Positions 1-11,977 of a DNA stretch of 64,000 nt are shown piece by piece. This DNA is from Schistocerca nitens. Taxonomy: Eukaryota > Arthropoda > Insecta > Orthoptera > Acrididae. The stretch covers positions 17,668,501 through 17,732,500 of the forward strand of contig NC_064621.1 in the NCBI RefSeq assembly GCF_023898315.1, given 5' to 3'. Both the position numbers and the translations under genes were made by a program. The notes under the pieces are model-generated. The model was not told the DNA's origin, made no database searches, and saw only the letters and a list, made by a program, of their open reading frames with translations. Every line of letters starts with the position of its first letter. Positions within the stretch are counted from its first letter, which is position 1.

Positions 1-2052
1 GCAGTGTTGGATCGACACCAAGCCTGGTTAAGGCATCAAAATGAAAAAACAGAAAAATCATATTTGGAACTCACAAAACAAAGGAAGACAACACAAAAAA
101 TAATAAGGAGAGTTAAACGTCAGTACCAAAAAGATATAGAAACAAATAGTGAAAAAAATACTCAAGAGACTATTACAAAATATTTGGCAGACAATTACAA
201 AGATATGATCCTCCAACATTAATGTTAAAAGATAATAACCTAGCCCATAGCAATAGTAAAAATACAGAAATTCTAGCAGAAACATTTAACAAGTTACTAA
301 ATTGTGAAGATCCTCCAGAACTTCTTCAGATAAACACAGAAACCCCAATTAAAACACCAGCAGAAAATATAAATCCACCTACAATTAATGAGGTCTACAG
401 AGCTTTGAAAGAATTCAAAAACTACAAAGCAAGTGGAGAAGATCAAACGTTTGCTGAACTTTGGAAATATGCAGCAGAACCAGTAAAGATAGCATTACAC
501 CAATGCATAGGAAAAATCTGGAATGAAGAGAAATTACCAGAAAATTGGACTACTGCTATAATACATCCATTACATAAGGAAGGAGAAAAATCAAACCCAG
601 ACAACTATAGAGGAATTTCCCTTTTGGACTGCACGTATAAGATCATGTCAAGAATACTATACAACCGCTGTAAAGATCAACTAGAACTGGAACTGGGAGA
701 ATATCAAGGAGGATTTAGACCCTGGAGAAGCTGCCCAGAACAGATAATCACCTTGAAGTTAGTTATGGATGTCTACAAAGAAGGCAAAAACAACTAGTCA
801 TAACCTTTGTAGATTTCAAAAAGGCGTATGATTGCATCCATAGATCTTCAATGATGAAAATATTAAGGAATTTTGGACTTCATCCTAAATTAATAAAAAT
901 GATACAGTTAACCTTAACAAACACCAAATCCAAAGTAAAATTTAGAGGAGAAATATCTGAACCATTTACGATTAAAACAGGGTTGAGACAGGGAGATTGT
1001 TTATCACCATTGCTATTCAACTGTGCTCTTGAATATGTAATGAGAGAATGGTACAAGGAAAATCCTATGAATATTAAAATTGGAACTAAGAAAGATAAAA
1101 TAAACCTAAATTTCTTGGGATTTGCTGATGACCTAGCATTACTAGCTAATAATATTCAGGAAGCCACGAAACAAATAACAAGCTTACAAAATATAGCACA
1201 AAAATTAGGACTCCAGATATCATTTGAAAAGACTGAAATAATGGTAACGGATCCACTTGTAATAGATCACATCACAGTGAACAATAGGGAAATTAAAATA
1301 GTGAAACAATTTAAATACCTGGGTGAAATTATAACAGATAAATTGGACGAGAAACCTGCATGGCGAGCAAGAACTAATAAAATGATAAAAGCTCAAAAAC
1401 TAACATGGTCTACGTACAATAAAAATGTCTATCAATTAAAACAAAATTAAAACATTACAAGACGGTGGTTCAACCAGAGGTTACATACGGAAGTGAAGCT
1501 CTTTTTAAAGTCACCCAGAAAAACAGAATTGACAAAATTTTTAAAGTAGAGAGAAGAATTGCTAGAACATGCATAAATAAGAAATATCAAAAAGCTGGGC
1601 AATGGCGGATAGTTCCAAATGAAGTGGTAAACAGAGAACTGGAGCCCATCACTGATACTATACGAAAGAAAAGGATCTCTTTTTGTGGTCACATTCTGAG
1701 GACACCAGAAACCAGATTATCAAGGAAAATTATTGAGAAACTCTGGAATTTGAAACAACAAGGAGGATGGCTTAAGGAAATAAGAGAGGATATGGAAGAA
1801 CTGGAAATAACTCTGGATGATTTGCAGAACAAAACGCCAAATTTAAAGAAGTTGAGGGACACAGAAATAAGATTTAAACCAAAAATTGACAAACGACATA
1901 CAATGAAAAGGGTATTTACAGATAAGGAACGACGAAAAGCATCGGAACGAATGAAGAGATACTGGGCCACTCGGAAGGGGAAAATACCAAAGAAGAGGAC
2001 CAGAAATGATTGACTGAAGTGGTCCAATGAGGCCGTAAAAGCAGAAGAAGAA
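1..2052 (+). mobile_element. RTE-like non-LTR retrotransposon, 3' part, degenerate
   Basis: This is the reverse transcriptase and C-terminal part of a retrotransposon that copies itself by target-primed reverse transcription. The reading is broken over four segments (about 4-222, 222-797, 791-1450, 1465-2013) by frameshifts and stops. Visible RT landmarks in order are NYRGISLLD (about 603-640), EYQGGFRP (about 700-722), the catalytic VDFKKAYD (about 809-832), GLRQGDCLSPLLFN (about 982-1023) and FADDLALLA (about 1120-1150). A C-terminal GHILRTPE motif lies near 1690. The 5' end, including any endonuclease, lies outside the window. A short AAG-type tail (about 2040-2052) precedes the neighbouring Penelope repeat. 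The clade assignment is by motif style only; a CR1 or Jockey relative cannot be excluded. Confidence 0.85.
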
Positions 2053-2514
2053 GGACCGTCTGACAGCAACTGAATAAAACACAATTTTAGTGCCATACGC
2101 GTTTCGCCTTTATTTTCTGCAAGGCATCATCAGTGGCCTGGAATATGTACATATGTTAGCTATTTTATTTACATTTTTGTCACTGTGCCTATAGGTTATA
2201 AACAGTTCTGGTGGTTGGTATTTCCTATTAAGTAGTAATGTTTTGAACTGTACTTACGGGTTGCGTGGACAATTTCTTACATATTACGCTCCTGTTTCAT
2301 TTCTGGTGTTGCTCTTCTTCTTATGATCGCCAATTTGCTGTTTTTTCGACATTCCACAGCACTATGCACTGAACTCTTGTTTTAATGCAATGTTTTAGTT
2401 TCTGTTGTCGACTGTAAAATGTTTTTGCCAAAGATCGAATGTTATTGCCAAACTTATGAGTGTAACTATTGAAGTATCTGTGGTCTGTTCGTGTATGCAT
2501 TTGCGTGTGTGTTT

Positions 2515-2567
<53 letters not shown>

Positions 2568-2690
2568 GGTGTTTTGGTGTGATGTATATTTTTTGTGCAG
2601 TGTGTGTCTGTATTTTGGTATGGTACGATTTTTTTTTGGCTGTGTATGTGTGCGTGTGTGTGTGTATGTGTGTGTGTGTGTGTGTATGTG
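2515..2690 (+). repeat. (GT)n microsatellites within PLE arm
   Basis: Two long GT-rich tracts (about 2519-2567 and 2641-2690) lie in the left PLE arm. The complementary AC tracts are at about 3691-3724 and 3797-3840 in the right arm and are shorter, so slippage has changed the arms since they became paired. Confidence 0.9.
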
Positions 2691-3042
2691 TCCAGATGGT
2701 GTGGGGAAGAGTTTTTTTGTTTTATGTTATCATTTCCTTTATTAAGTATAGTAGGGAGCCTGTGCTGATGTGTGTTTGTTCATTTATGACATGTTTGTTT
2801 TCTGCTACGGCTTTCTGGATATGGAAGTTTTCTTACGTTTGTATAAGATGTTTGTCATCGTTGCTTAGTCCCATTATTTTCATTTCTTGTTCCATGTTTG
2901 TAGGATGATGGTTGTAGTGTTTTAAATGCTCTGCAAATGTGGAGTGGTTTGTTTCATACTTCCTACATCTGATATGTTCTTTGTATCTTGTTTCAAAATT
3001 CATGCATGTCATGCCTATGTATACTGCATCACAACTTTGACA

Positions 3043-3396
3043 TTAAAGTTTATATATTCCTGATCGTTGGAATTTGTCCCTCTTGGTAGCTGGCTGGCTT
3101 AGGTGTAATTGAAGGGTTTGCCCAGGCTTATATGCTATTTTGAAGCCCTGTCTCTTTAGGATGTTTGCAACTCTGTGTGTTAGTTTATGTGTGTAGGTCA
3201 TGGTGTACCATCTGGTTCTTTTCTGTGTGGTGTTGTCATTGTGTGTGTTTGTTGAGTGTGTTTGTAAGTTTTCAGCTTGTGAGTTCTTTTGTATTCTGGA
3301 AATGTTGTGTTTGTTTTTTATTTGTGTTTTTATTTTTTGATTGAGCCTGTGTACCACATGTATACATAGGCACGACATGCAGGAATTTTGAAACAA
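3043..3396 (-). pseudogene. PLE RT-endonuclease linker and start of GIY-YIG domain
   Basis: The minus strand of the spacer and inner arm is open for 117 codons. It carries a lysine- and histidine-rich linker, then the sequence GFKIAYKPGQTLQLHL and finally RSGIYKL, which is the GIY half of the GIY-YIG nuclease core. The frame then shifts; the YIG half follows at about 3035-3000 in another frame with the catalytic Arg (ETRYKEHI). This shows the minus-strand copy extends further upstream than the plus-strand copy, which begins only at the YIG half. The product would be a partial, inactive protein. Confidence 0.7.
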
Positions 3397-4285
3397 GATA
3401 CAAAGAACATATCAGATGTTGGAAGTATGAAACAAACCACTCCACGTTTGCAGAGCATTTAAAACACTACAACCATCATCCTACAAACATGGAACAAGAA
3501 ATGAAAATAATGAGAATAAGCAACCATGACAAACATCTTATACAAATGCAAGAAAACTTCCATATCCAGAAAGCCGTAGCAGAAAACAAACATGTGATAA
3601 ATGAACAAACACACATCAGCACAGGCTCCCTACTACACTTAATAAAGGAAATGATAACATAAAACAAAAAAACTCTTCCCCACACCATCTGGACACACAC
3701 ACACACACACATACACACATACACAGCCAAAAAAAAAATGTCGTACCATACCAAAATACAGACACACACAGCACAGAAAATATACATCACACCAAAACAC
3801 ACACACACACACACACACACATACACAAACACACACGCAAATGCATACAAGAACAGACCATAGATACTTCAATAGTTACACTCATAAGTTTGGTAATAAC
3901 ATTCGATCTTTGGCAAAAACATTTGACAGTCGACAACAGAAACCAAAACATTGCATTAAAACAAGAGTTCAGTGCATAGTGCTGTGGAATGTCGAAAAAA
4001 CCGCAAATTGGCGATCATAAGAAGAACAACACCAAAAATGCAACAACAGCGTAATATGTAAGAAATTGTCCACGCAACCTGTAAGTACAGTTCAAAACAT
4101 TACTACTTAATAGGAAATACCAACCACCAGAACTGTTTATAACCTATAGGCACAGTGACAAAAATGTAAATAAAATAGCTAACATATGTACATATTCCAG
4201 GCCACTGATGATGCCTTGCAGAAAATAAAGGCGAAACGCGTATGGCACTAAAATTGTGTTTTATTCAGTTGCTGTCAGACGGTCC

Positions 4286-6403
4286 ATAAGTAAAAATTAT
4301 CAATATACCGTCATCACTTTTGATGATACAGTAAAAAGCAATTCCTTTCTGCAGATAAGCATAACGCTACCTGGCAGTGGCTACATGTCCATCTGCTTCT
4401 GTGGGGTTCTTTCTTTGTGCTGCAGTGCACACAGCGCCTTGAGGTTCCATGTTTTGGCATATGTTTCTCTTCCGATATACGTTTCTCATGGGGAACAAGA
4501 GTTTTGAATTTTTTTGCAGATGGTTCTGACGGTGTACTGGGATGGCCAGGACTATCTCTGAAGAGATTACTGCCTACCAGGCCTGTGGCAACACGTCTTC
4601 GAAAATCCTTTAGAACTTGCTTCGCTGTTGGATTAAATAATCGAAACAGAATAAATTCATTTCCAATAGAAATATCAACTATTTACCAAAATAATCTTAG
4701 CCACCATCTTCGTGATTTCCTGTCTATTGCATAAAAACTGTTCATCATATCTGCCTTATCGACACATCCCATATTTGCATTATATGATTTCACTATTTTT
4801 ATGTAAGGTATCTTTGTGATTTTTCCATCCTTTTCTTTACGGCTGACTTCTTCAACACATACAGGCGAATCAACTATAGATAGCAACATGACTACACATT
4901 TGTCTTTCCAATTGATGCAGGCAGTGCCATCAGAACGAACTGACCAGTCAAACTCTCCTCTTTGCAACTCTTTATCTGTTCTTAGCGTAGGAAGTCCTTT
5001 TCTGTGTGATCTAATTGTTTCACAGGCAAAAAGTCCGTAATATTTTAGCATCTGTAAAAGTGAGACACTGGTAAAAAATTATCAAAGTATATGTGGTATC
5101 CCTTTCCTTCCAAGCCTTTACACATATCTCTCACAATTCTCTCTCCTAGGGATTTTTCCATTATGCCTTCAACTTTTCCAGATATTGTATCCCCTCTTGA
5201 TTGGGGCATATATTGTTTGAATGTGATTCGTCCTTTGAACTTCACCATGCATTCATCTATAGCCTGCTTCTTAGTAGGTGCATAGAATTCTTTGAAGTTT
5301 ATCAGTATCTGATTGATTAGTGGACGGATTTTATATAAAATTTCATAATTTCTGGTCTCCCTTGAAGGCATAACAGCGTTGTCATTGATGTGAATATGTG
5401 TCAAAATCCAGCTGAATCTTTTTACCGACATTAGTGAGGAAATGTACTCATCTCGAAGTTCCTTATGGGGTGACCAGCAATCACGATAATAACAAAGTTT
5501 CTTCATTCCCATTACAATGTTTATAGACAAAAATACTTTTAGTTCTGCTTTAGAAAGAGGCCTGAAGTTACCACCTTTCTGTGTTGCGTACAGGTTAGAC
5601 TGGAAAACTATGTGTTCTAAAATAGTGTCACAAAACACACACAAAAAAATCTACTGGTTGCGTACCTTCACTGTCATTTTTAAGTTTTCCTTGTACACCA
5701 GCTTCCTCTGAAAACTTGGCAGCAAAGTTCATTGCACTGACGTCCTTTCTCCATGAAAAATTCGCAATGGAAGACAGTGGCAAATCGTCATTAGTGCTGG
5801 AACTATCATCACTGTCATTGTGAAAATGGTCCTCACTCTCACTTTCCGAATCTTCAGCTAACACATCACTTTCACTGTCACTGCTTGTGTCAATTATGAG
5901 TCTGGATCTGAAGGAATATCTGCGAAAAGGCACGCCACAATTTCCTCATCCTTTACTCTGTGAGAATACATCACGTGAAACTAGGGGAAAAAAATCGTCA
6001 CACCTACTAATGCTGCCGTTACTGGAGCATTGGTTTCAAATGGAACCATCACAATATTCACGGAAATAAATGCATTATTTTGGTTACTATTGCAGTGCAT
6101 ATAGTATTAATGTAAACAGAACAGTATTCTGCATTTAATACATGCATAAAAGTTACCTAATACAGAAGAATACAATCACAGTTTGAGAACAAAGATGTTC
6201 GCGCACAGCGTACAAAAATGGCTATCCAACTCGCCTCACTACTTGCTAATATTTACAGATTTTGAAGCGGTTCCAGTGACAGTCGCTAGAGGGCAGCACC
6301 AACTAGGCTGCTGCATGGTGTCCCCAATTGTAGCCACTGCCCTTTTGCCACAAAATGAGAAAATTGTAGGTGGTTTCAAACGGAACCAGTTCCCCTGAAA
6401 GGG
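4286..6403 (-). mobile_element. piggyBac-like DNA transposon, left end missing
   Basis: The right end is well defined: on the minus strand it reads TTAA followed by CCCTTTCAGGGGAACTGG, as expected for piggyBac, which inserts at TTAA (6404-6407). A degenerate transposase runs leftward from 5933 to about 4300. The element is embedded in a Tc1 relic whose sequence resumes immediately to the right. At the left the piggyBac end is not found; the sequence runs straight into the PLE tip at 4285, so the left TIR has been lost. A 17-bp motif beginning ggtttcaaa occurs both at 6372-6388 near the TIR and at 6032-6048, with one mismatch. Confidence 0.85.
4300..5933 (-). pseudogene. piggyBac transposase relic
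   Basis: This encoded a DDE/D transposase that excises and inserts piggyBac at TTAA. The N-terminus (from 5933) is rich in Ser, Asp and Glu (SSDSESD, EDSESESED), as is usual for the family. The core shows IDECMVKFKGR (first Asp), GYHIYFDNF (second Asp) and MGCVDKADMMNSF (third Asp), so all three catalytic acids can be read. Between YMPQ and EKSLGER the segment is clearly shorter than in relatives, suggesting an internal deletion. Frames change near 5640 and 5048. The cysteine-rich tail near 4400-4300 is scrambled. It cannot make a full protein without repair. Confidence 0.85.
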
Positions 6404-6726
6404 TTAAGTAAAGGCCGTGGTGAGAGGTAACGCCTGATATTAGGTATTCCCGGTGCAATCTTGCCACTGTGGGTCGCGAAATATTTAGTTCCCTAACGAT
6501 TCCGGAAATGGAATGTCCCATGCGTCTACCTCCAACTAACATTTCGCGTACAAAGTCTTAATTCCCGTCGAGCGGCCAAAATCACGTCGGAAATCTTCTC
6601 ATGTGAATCACTTATGTACAAATGACGGCTCAACCAATGCACTGCCTTTTAATAACTTGTGCACACCATACTACTGCCACCTGTACATATGTATACCCTT
6701 ATACTATGACTTTTGTCACCTCAGTG
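6404..6726 (-). mobile_element. Tc1-like element (family B), 5' end only
   Basis: The tip at 6726 (minus: CACTGAGGTGACAAAAGTCA) is followed by TA at 6727-6728. Just inside is a helix-turn-helix coding stretch (MGHSISGIVRELNISRPTVARL, about 6540-6430). The same sequence, with the same tip, occurs at 57340-57666. The fragment stops exactly at the TTAA used by piggyBac. The rest of this Tc1 is not found left of the piggyBac relic. Confidence 0.75.
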
Positions 6727-6959
6727 TAAGTGACTCATCCTATATTACCCTACCAGCTAACTACTTGACATGGCCCTGTTACTTATTCTTCACCCGCACA
6801 CCCCCGCCCTTCCCCGTAAGTAACGTTTCCTCTCAGCCCATTCCAACTCAGTTTACAAATGCTCGTGCTTTATGAATTTTGCAGCCAGTGAGCCACATCT
6901 GCACCAGGCAATAAGTCCCGTATATATCAAATTTAGCGACGACTATCCATGGCGTTGAC
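6727..6959. other. No recognisable feature
   Basis: Short unassigned stretch between the Tc1 tip and the RTE relic, with a C-rich patch near 6790-6815. Confidence 0.5.
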
Positions 6960-7970
6960 GTGTCTGAATATTACCGAACTCGCACCCCATTGACTCATGT
7001 TTACAAAATGCTGTCACAGATTATTTACCGACGAGGGAAAAAAATGGTAGAAACAGATCTCGGGGAACACCACTTTCGATTCCAGAGAAATGCAGGAACA
7101 CAAGAGGCGGTACTAGGCACACGACTTGTCTTAGAAGAAAGACTGAAAAAAAAGGCGTGACGTTTGTAGCTCTTGTGGATGCACAGAAAACGTTTTACAA
7201 TGTTGATTAGAATACGGTACTTGAAATACTAGAGGGAAACCGGTACAAATTACGGACAGCGAAACCTTATTTATAGCTACTACAGGAACCTCACTGGGGT
7301 TATAAGAGTTGAAGGACTAGAAAACGAAGCAGCAGTTGAGAACAGAGTAAGGCAGGTTTCTAGACTAACTCTGATGTTATTCAATATGTACATTTAACAA
7401 GAAGTAAAGGACACCAAAAATAAATTTAGTTAAGTTCAGATAAATGAAAACTTTAAGATTTGTCAAATGTGGCAAAAAACTTGTAAGAGCAGTTGAACGG
7501 ATTACGTAGTGTCTTGAACTGAAATGATGAAATGAACATCAGTGAAAGTAAAATATGGGAAAAGAATGAAGTTGAATTGAAAACGGTGATGCTGTGGGAA
7601 TTATACTCGAAAATTAAATATTACAAGCTGTAGATGAGTTGGTCTATTTGGCCAACAAAATAACTGGTGATGGCCGGAGTAGAGCAGATATAAAATGCAG
7701 ACTGTCAATCGCAAGAAAACCGTTTCTCAGAAATAGGAATTTGTTTACGTATAATATAAAATATAGTGCTGGCAAATCTTTTGTGAAGGTATTTGTGCGG
7801 AGTGTAGCCTTTTACTGGAAAAAAAGGTGGACGATAAATATTTCAGACCAGAAGAGAATAGAAGGTTTTGAAATGTGGCGCTACGGTAGGATGTCGAAGA
7901 TTAGAAAGGTGGATCGAGTAAATTATGAGTTACTGAATCGAACTGGGGAAAAATGAGATTTCTGATATAG
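6960..7970 (+). mobile_element. RTE-like retrotransposon (family R2), heavily decayed
   Basis: Scattered in-frame pieces match the better preserved copy at 59.9-60.8 kb. Near the start there is an RT stretch (YKMLSQIIYRRGKK, then HFRFQRNAGTQEA, degenerate for GFR.GR). At 7650-7956 the pieces are ITGDGRSRADIKCRLSIARK and FEMWRYGRMSKIRK, matching the C-terminus of the 60-kb copy (DIKCRLAMARK, FEMWCYRRMLKIRW). The catalytic Asp-Asp box cannot be read. Many stops and frameshifts make this an old dead copy. Confidence 0.75.
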
Positions 7971-8420
7971 ATTGTCGAAAATAATGCCTCTAGCTGTATG
8001 ACACGTTCTGCAGTCGGCCAGTTTAGAGCATTATGTGTGGAGTATGAGAAACGAGAGGAGTGCAGTATGGTAAAAGTATTACTATAGTTAGTGGATTCCG
8101 GGCATTACTGCCAGGATTAATATACTAGCTTTCAGTGATTTTTCAGTATCCGTGCTGGAACAGTTTCTCCTTCACTATGAAAACAATGAATCCTTTTTTC
8201 TTGACTTTTCATAGTACCGTATTTAACGTTAATACGGTTGTTGAAGTATTAAATCTTTCAGAATATAACAGCTCACAATGTTAATCGACAGTAATGGTGA
8301 GCCCAAGTTGTTGCACGCCAGCGGGATGCGATTCTGGCACCTGAGTGGGCAGAATGACGGCCACTGATGGAAGTGGGTAAGATTACACCATGATGCACGA
8401 GTCTGATATTTATCAAACTT
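7971..8420. other. No recognisable feature
   Basis: No coding match and no strong repeat is visible. The last 50 bases may be an outer, more diverged part of the fold-back element that follows. Confidence 0.4.
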
Positions 8421-9497
8421 ACAAGAGGACCTTACGGTTTCAATAACTTATTTCTGGATGAGACTTCGCATATTAGTAGTATACCTCAAGGGTGTCCACC
8501 CGTAAAAGTTGTAAAGCGCAAAAGGTAGAAGATACCGAGAAAAGATACTCTTTCCGGGAATTTTTTCTTTTTTATTTGTATAAAAATTATAATGACTTTT
8601 AAAATAAAGTTAATAACCTAAATTACTATGAGTTACACCATAAAGAACTTTATTCTATTACTGTAATGACTATTACACCTCATTAATGTAAAATTTCGAT
8701 AACAATTAATATTTTCTTTCTAAGAATTTGAATAATTTAAAATTCATTTTTAATGAACGCACATTTTGGCTCTAATTAACATTATAACAAAATTTTGTGT
8801 AGGATTTTATTTATATAACTTTTACAATATTGTCTTTTTCAGTTTCGTATCTTACACACAAGCACCAGAATGATAATTAACATAAACATTAAAACAAAAA
8901 AATATTTTGACATCTTGCGCAATTTATGAAGGACGATTGCTTACACGAACGACCTTGTTTGAAAGATGTGTTGGGAAACATACTGAGTTAATATTCATGA
9001 GAATTTCACTTCATCAGAAAGCATGGAAGCACACCGAGCGTACCGGATCACTTTATCAATAACGCGATGACAATTGACGATGCCCTATTTTTTTTCAAAA
9101 TTAGCATTTTATGATTATTGGCTATAACAGTCATTTCAGAAACAAATAAAATTTTGATGATGTAATTGATCATATTTTAGTTCGCTGACTTTATTTAGAC
9201 GTTTTTATTATTATGTTTATTTAACTGTTTTAAAAATTATAAGTGACCCGGAGGTAGGACCGAGTCTGTATCGCTCACGTGGCAAGCGAGACTGGTACAG
9301 GAGCTGCTGCTGGTGCTGCTGTAGTGTACAAATTGGCCACTGTACGTGCTGCGCGTTAACACTTTACAGCCCTTTTTCTCGGAATCTTCTACCTAGTACG
9401 CTTTTAACTTTTACGGATGGACGCCCTTGAGGTATACTACTTAACTGCGAAGTCTCATCCCGAATTGAATCTCCCATACCGTAAGGTGCCCTTGTTA
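8421..9497. mobile_element. Fold-back / long-TIR element with AT-rich core
   Basis: Bases 8421-8544 and 9374-9497 are inverted repeats of about 124 bp, sharing for example GGATGAGACTTCGCA, TAGTATACCTCAAGGG and the CCGTAAAAGTT block. Weaker similarity may extend outward on both sides to about 8376 and 9545. The roughly 830-bp core is very AT-rich up to about 9240 and encodes nothing recognisable. This layout suits a non-autonomous DNA transposon or fold-back element. The target duplication is not clear, so the superfamily is unknown. Confidence 0.6.
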
Positions 9498-10489
9498 GTT
9501 AAGGTTTTCATTACACTGCGAATATTAAACGAGTGAACCATCACTCCATCGAAAACTAATATACATCGTCAAAATCAATATGAAGCGTTATCCAGATGCG
9601 CGGAAGTATACTCTTGTATTCGTTGTGGAATGGAAGAAAAGAGCCTCCAGTGTCATCTTGACGAACTGCTTGCCGTGTGCTGTGTGGTTCCCCGGAGACA
9701 GCTGGAGGCTCGTGAGAAAGTAGGAGGCTTCCCGTCTCATCCCAGACACGCTGGACGGGGACCGAACACGTCACTCAAAGATCAAGGTGTTTCCTCTGTA
9801 AAGTGCACTGTGAAACGGGTTCCTACCTTTGTCTATTTGGCGAGTCGTTATTTAAAACTACATTTTATGCTCTCTACCTATGTTATCAGCATATACCCGA
9901 GTTTTGGTCGGCTCCACGTTGTCCCATGGTTGATCTGACGTCCACATGTTTTTTTTTTTTTTTTATAAAGAACGAAATTACATAATTTTAATTTCAGAAT
10001 ATGAACAGTTTGTCCCTATTCAGTCACATCGAAAGTATTATCACACATAATTCCGCCATCTTATGTATGTTTTTCTTCACATACACCAAACATGAACCTT
10101 CCAGAGACTCCAATATTATGACAAATTCGCATCAAGTAATTAGCGTATATCAGCTGCGACAGTGTGTATCCAATACTGAATTGAATCCAATTGGACTCAA
10201 ATTGATCGCTCGAGAACTGTTGGTTCTGCTAGTTATAACCTCTCCAGAGATCCTAATATAAACTGATGTTTTGGAATAGTCAGATAATTAGCATTCCAGT
10301 TCCGGTCTCTATCCGTGCTAGTGCTAATTAAATCAAATACGTTGTTGTGAAGTAACAAGGCAATGGATACTTTAAAATATGAGATGCACGTAGGTTGCAA
10401 AAATTACATTCAAAGTAGATCGCTCTTTTGATTTAATGGTTTTGTTTACATTTTGCATAATACTGAATTTAAAGAACAACGCATCGATT
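9498..10489. other. No recognisable feature (poly-T at 9951-9964)
   Basis: Nearly 1 kb of unassigned sequence. A T-run near 9950-9964 could be the tail of an unrecognised minus-strand retroposon. No coding similarity is recognised on either strand. Confidence 0.4.
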
Positions 10490-11687
10490 TAAGTGCATCA
10501 AAGAAATCGGTATAAGTACGCGTATTCAAATACAGAGATCTGTAAACGCACAGAATCCGGCGCTGCGGTCATCAACGCCTATAGAAGACAACGAGTATCT
10601 GGCGGAGTTGTTAGATCGGTTACTGCTGTTACAATGGCAGGTTATCAAGATTCAAGTGAGTTTGAATGTGGTATTACAGTCGGTGCACGGGCGATGGGAC
10701 ACAGCATCTCCGAGGTAGCGACGAAGTGAGGATTTTCCCATACGACCATTTCGTGTGTGTGACGTGAATATCAGGAATCCGGTAAAACATCAAATCTCCG
10801 GCATGGCTGAGGCCGGAAAAAGACCCTGAAAGAACGGGATCAACGACAACCTAAGACAACCGTTCAATGTGACAGAAATGCTACCCTTCTGCAAACTATA
10901 GCTTATTTCAAGTGTCAGTGTGCGAACCATTTAACAAAACATCATCGATATGGACTTTCGGAGCGGAAGGCCCATTCGTATACCCTTAATGAGTGCACGA
11001 CACAAAGCTTTACGCAGCGCCTGGGCCCGTCAACACCGACATTGGGCTGTTTACGACTGGAAACATGTTGCCTGGTCGGACGAGTCTCGTTTCAGATTGT
11101 ATCGACAGGATGGACGTGTACGGGTATGGAGACAACCTCATGGATCCATGGAACCTGCATTGCAGCAGGGGACTGTTCAAGCTGGTGGAGGCTCTGTAAT
11201 GGTGTGGGGCGTCTGCAGTTAGAGTGATTGAGACCCCTCATACGTCTAGGTACGACTCCGAATGAGACACGTTCGTAAACATCCTGTCTGATCATCTGCT
11301 TGCATTCATGTCCATTCTGCATTCCGACGGAGTTTGGCCATTCCAGCAGGTCAATTCGACACCCCACACGTCCAGAATTGTTACAGAGTGGCTCCAGGAA
11401 CGTTCTTCTGAATTTAAATACTTCCGCTGGCCACCAAACTCCCCAGACATGAACATTATTGAGCATATCTGGGATGCCTTGCAACGTGCTGTTCAGAAGA
11501 GGTCTCCACCCACTCGTATTCTTACGGACTTATGGACAGCCCTGCAGGATTCGTGGTGTCAGTTACCTCCAGCACTTCTTCAGACATTAGTCGAGTCCAT
11601 GTCACGTCGTGTTGCGGCACTTCTGGGTGCTCGCAGGGGCCCTGCACGATATAAGGTAGGTGAACCAGTTTCTTTAGTTTTTCAGTG
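10490..11687 (+). mobile_element. Tc1-like transposon (family A), copy 1
   Basis: A decayed Tc1 element whose ends (about 10490 and 11683-11687) align with those of copy 2 at 34.95-37.8 kb. The transposase relic contains SDESRFRLY with the first catalytic acid, GGGSVMVWGV, then FQQVNSTPHTS, in which the expected second Asp of QDN is Val, and SPDMNIIEHIWD with the final Glu. Frameshifts and stops separate the helix-turn-helix region (about 10640-10740) from the catalytic part. The first acid and last Glu with a lost middle Asp mean the copy is dead. Confidence 0.85.
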
Positions 11688-11966
11688 CACATGTCTTCTA
11701 TACCAACTCTGCAAGTACTGTGCCTAAAACGTAGCCAGGTACGCGAGCGACTAGATGGACGATGCATCCGGAACCTTGGTTAGAACCACAATATGAAGAG
11801 TAATTCGTGAAATGTTTGTTATGTCCCGTACTGCTCACTCCTGTGTACCTCAGTGCAGCCGGGGCCCCGGTAGACAGGCAGGTGACGGCCGGTAGTAGAC
11901 GGAAAACCAACAAACGGTGATAGGAATTCCTGGCAACGAAAGTAAGTACAGCTTATGAGAAGATAC
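11688..11966. other. No recognisable feature
   Basis: Unassigned sequence between the Tc1 end and the SINE. Confidence 0.4.
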
Positions 11967-11977
11967 CCTTAACAGAA

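Larger units (their letters stand above)
2053..4285. mobile_element. Penelope-like element: two copies head to head
   Basis: The outer ends, 2053-3024 and 3360-4285, are reverse complements over roughly 0.93-0.97 kb with about 335 bp between them. The arms share the ends (GGACCGTCTGACAGC and its complement), the GT/AC tracts and a coding part. Read inward from the spacer, both arms encode a GIY-YIG-type endonuclease tail: the minus strand gives SGIYKL, then after a frameshift VYIGMT and NFETRYKEHI; the plus arm starts at VYIGTT and NFETRYKEHI. GIY-YIG next to a Penelope RT is the hallmark of PLEs, and inverted or partial tandem copies are known for Penelope itself. No RT domain remains here. 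The right end abuts the piggyBac relic. No clear TSD is visible. Confidence 0.85.

Noticed and set aside
2405..2908. Cysteine/valine-rich protein frames over the GT tract
   Set aside because: The apparent protein is just translation of the (GT)n microsatellite within the PLE arm.
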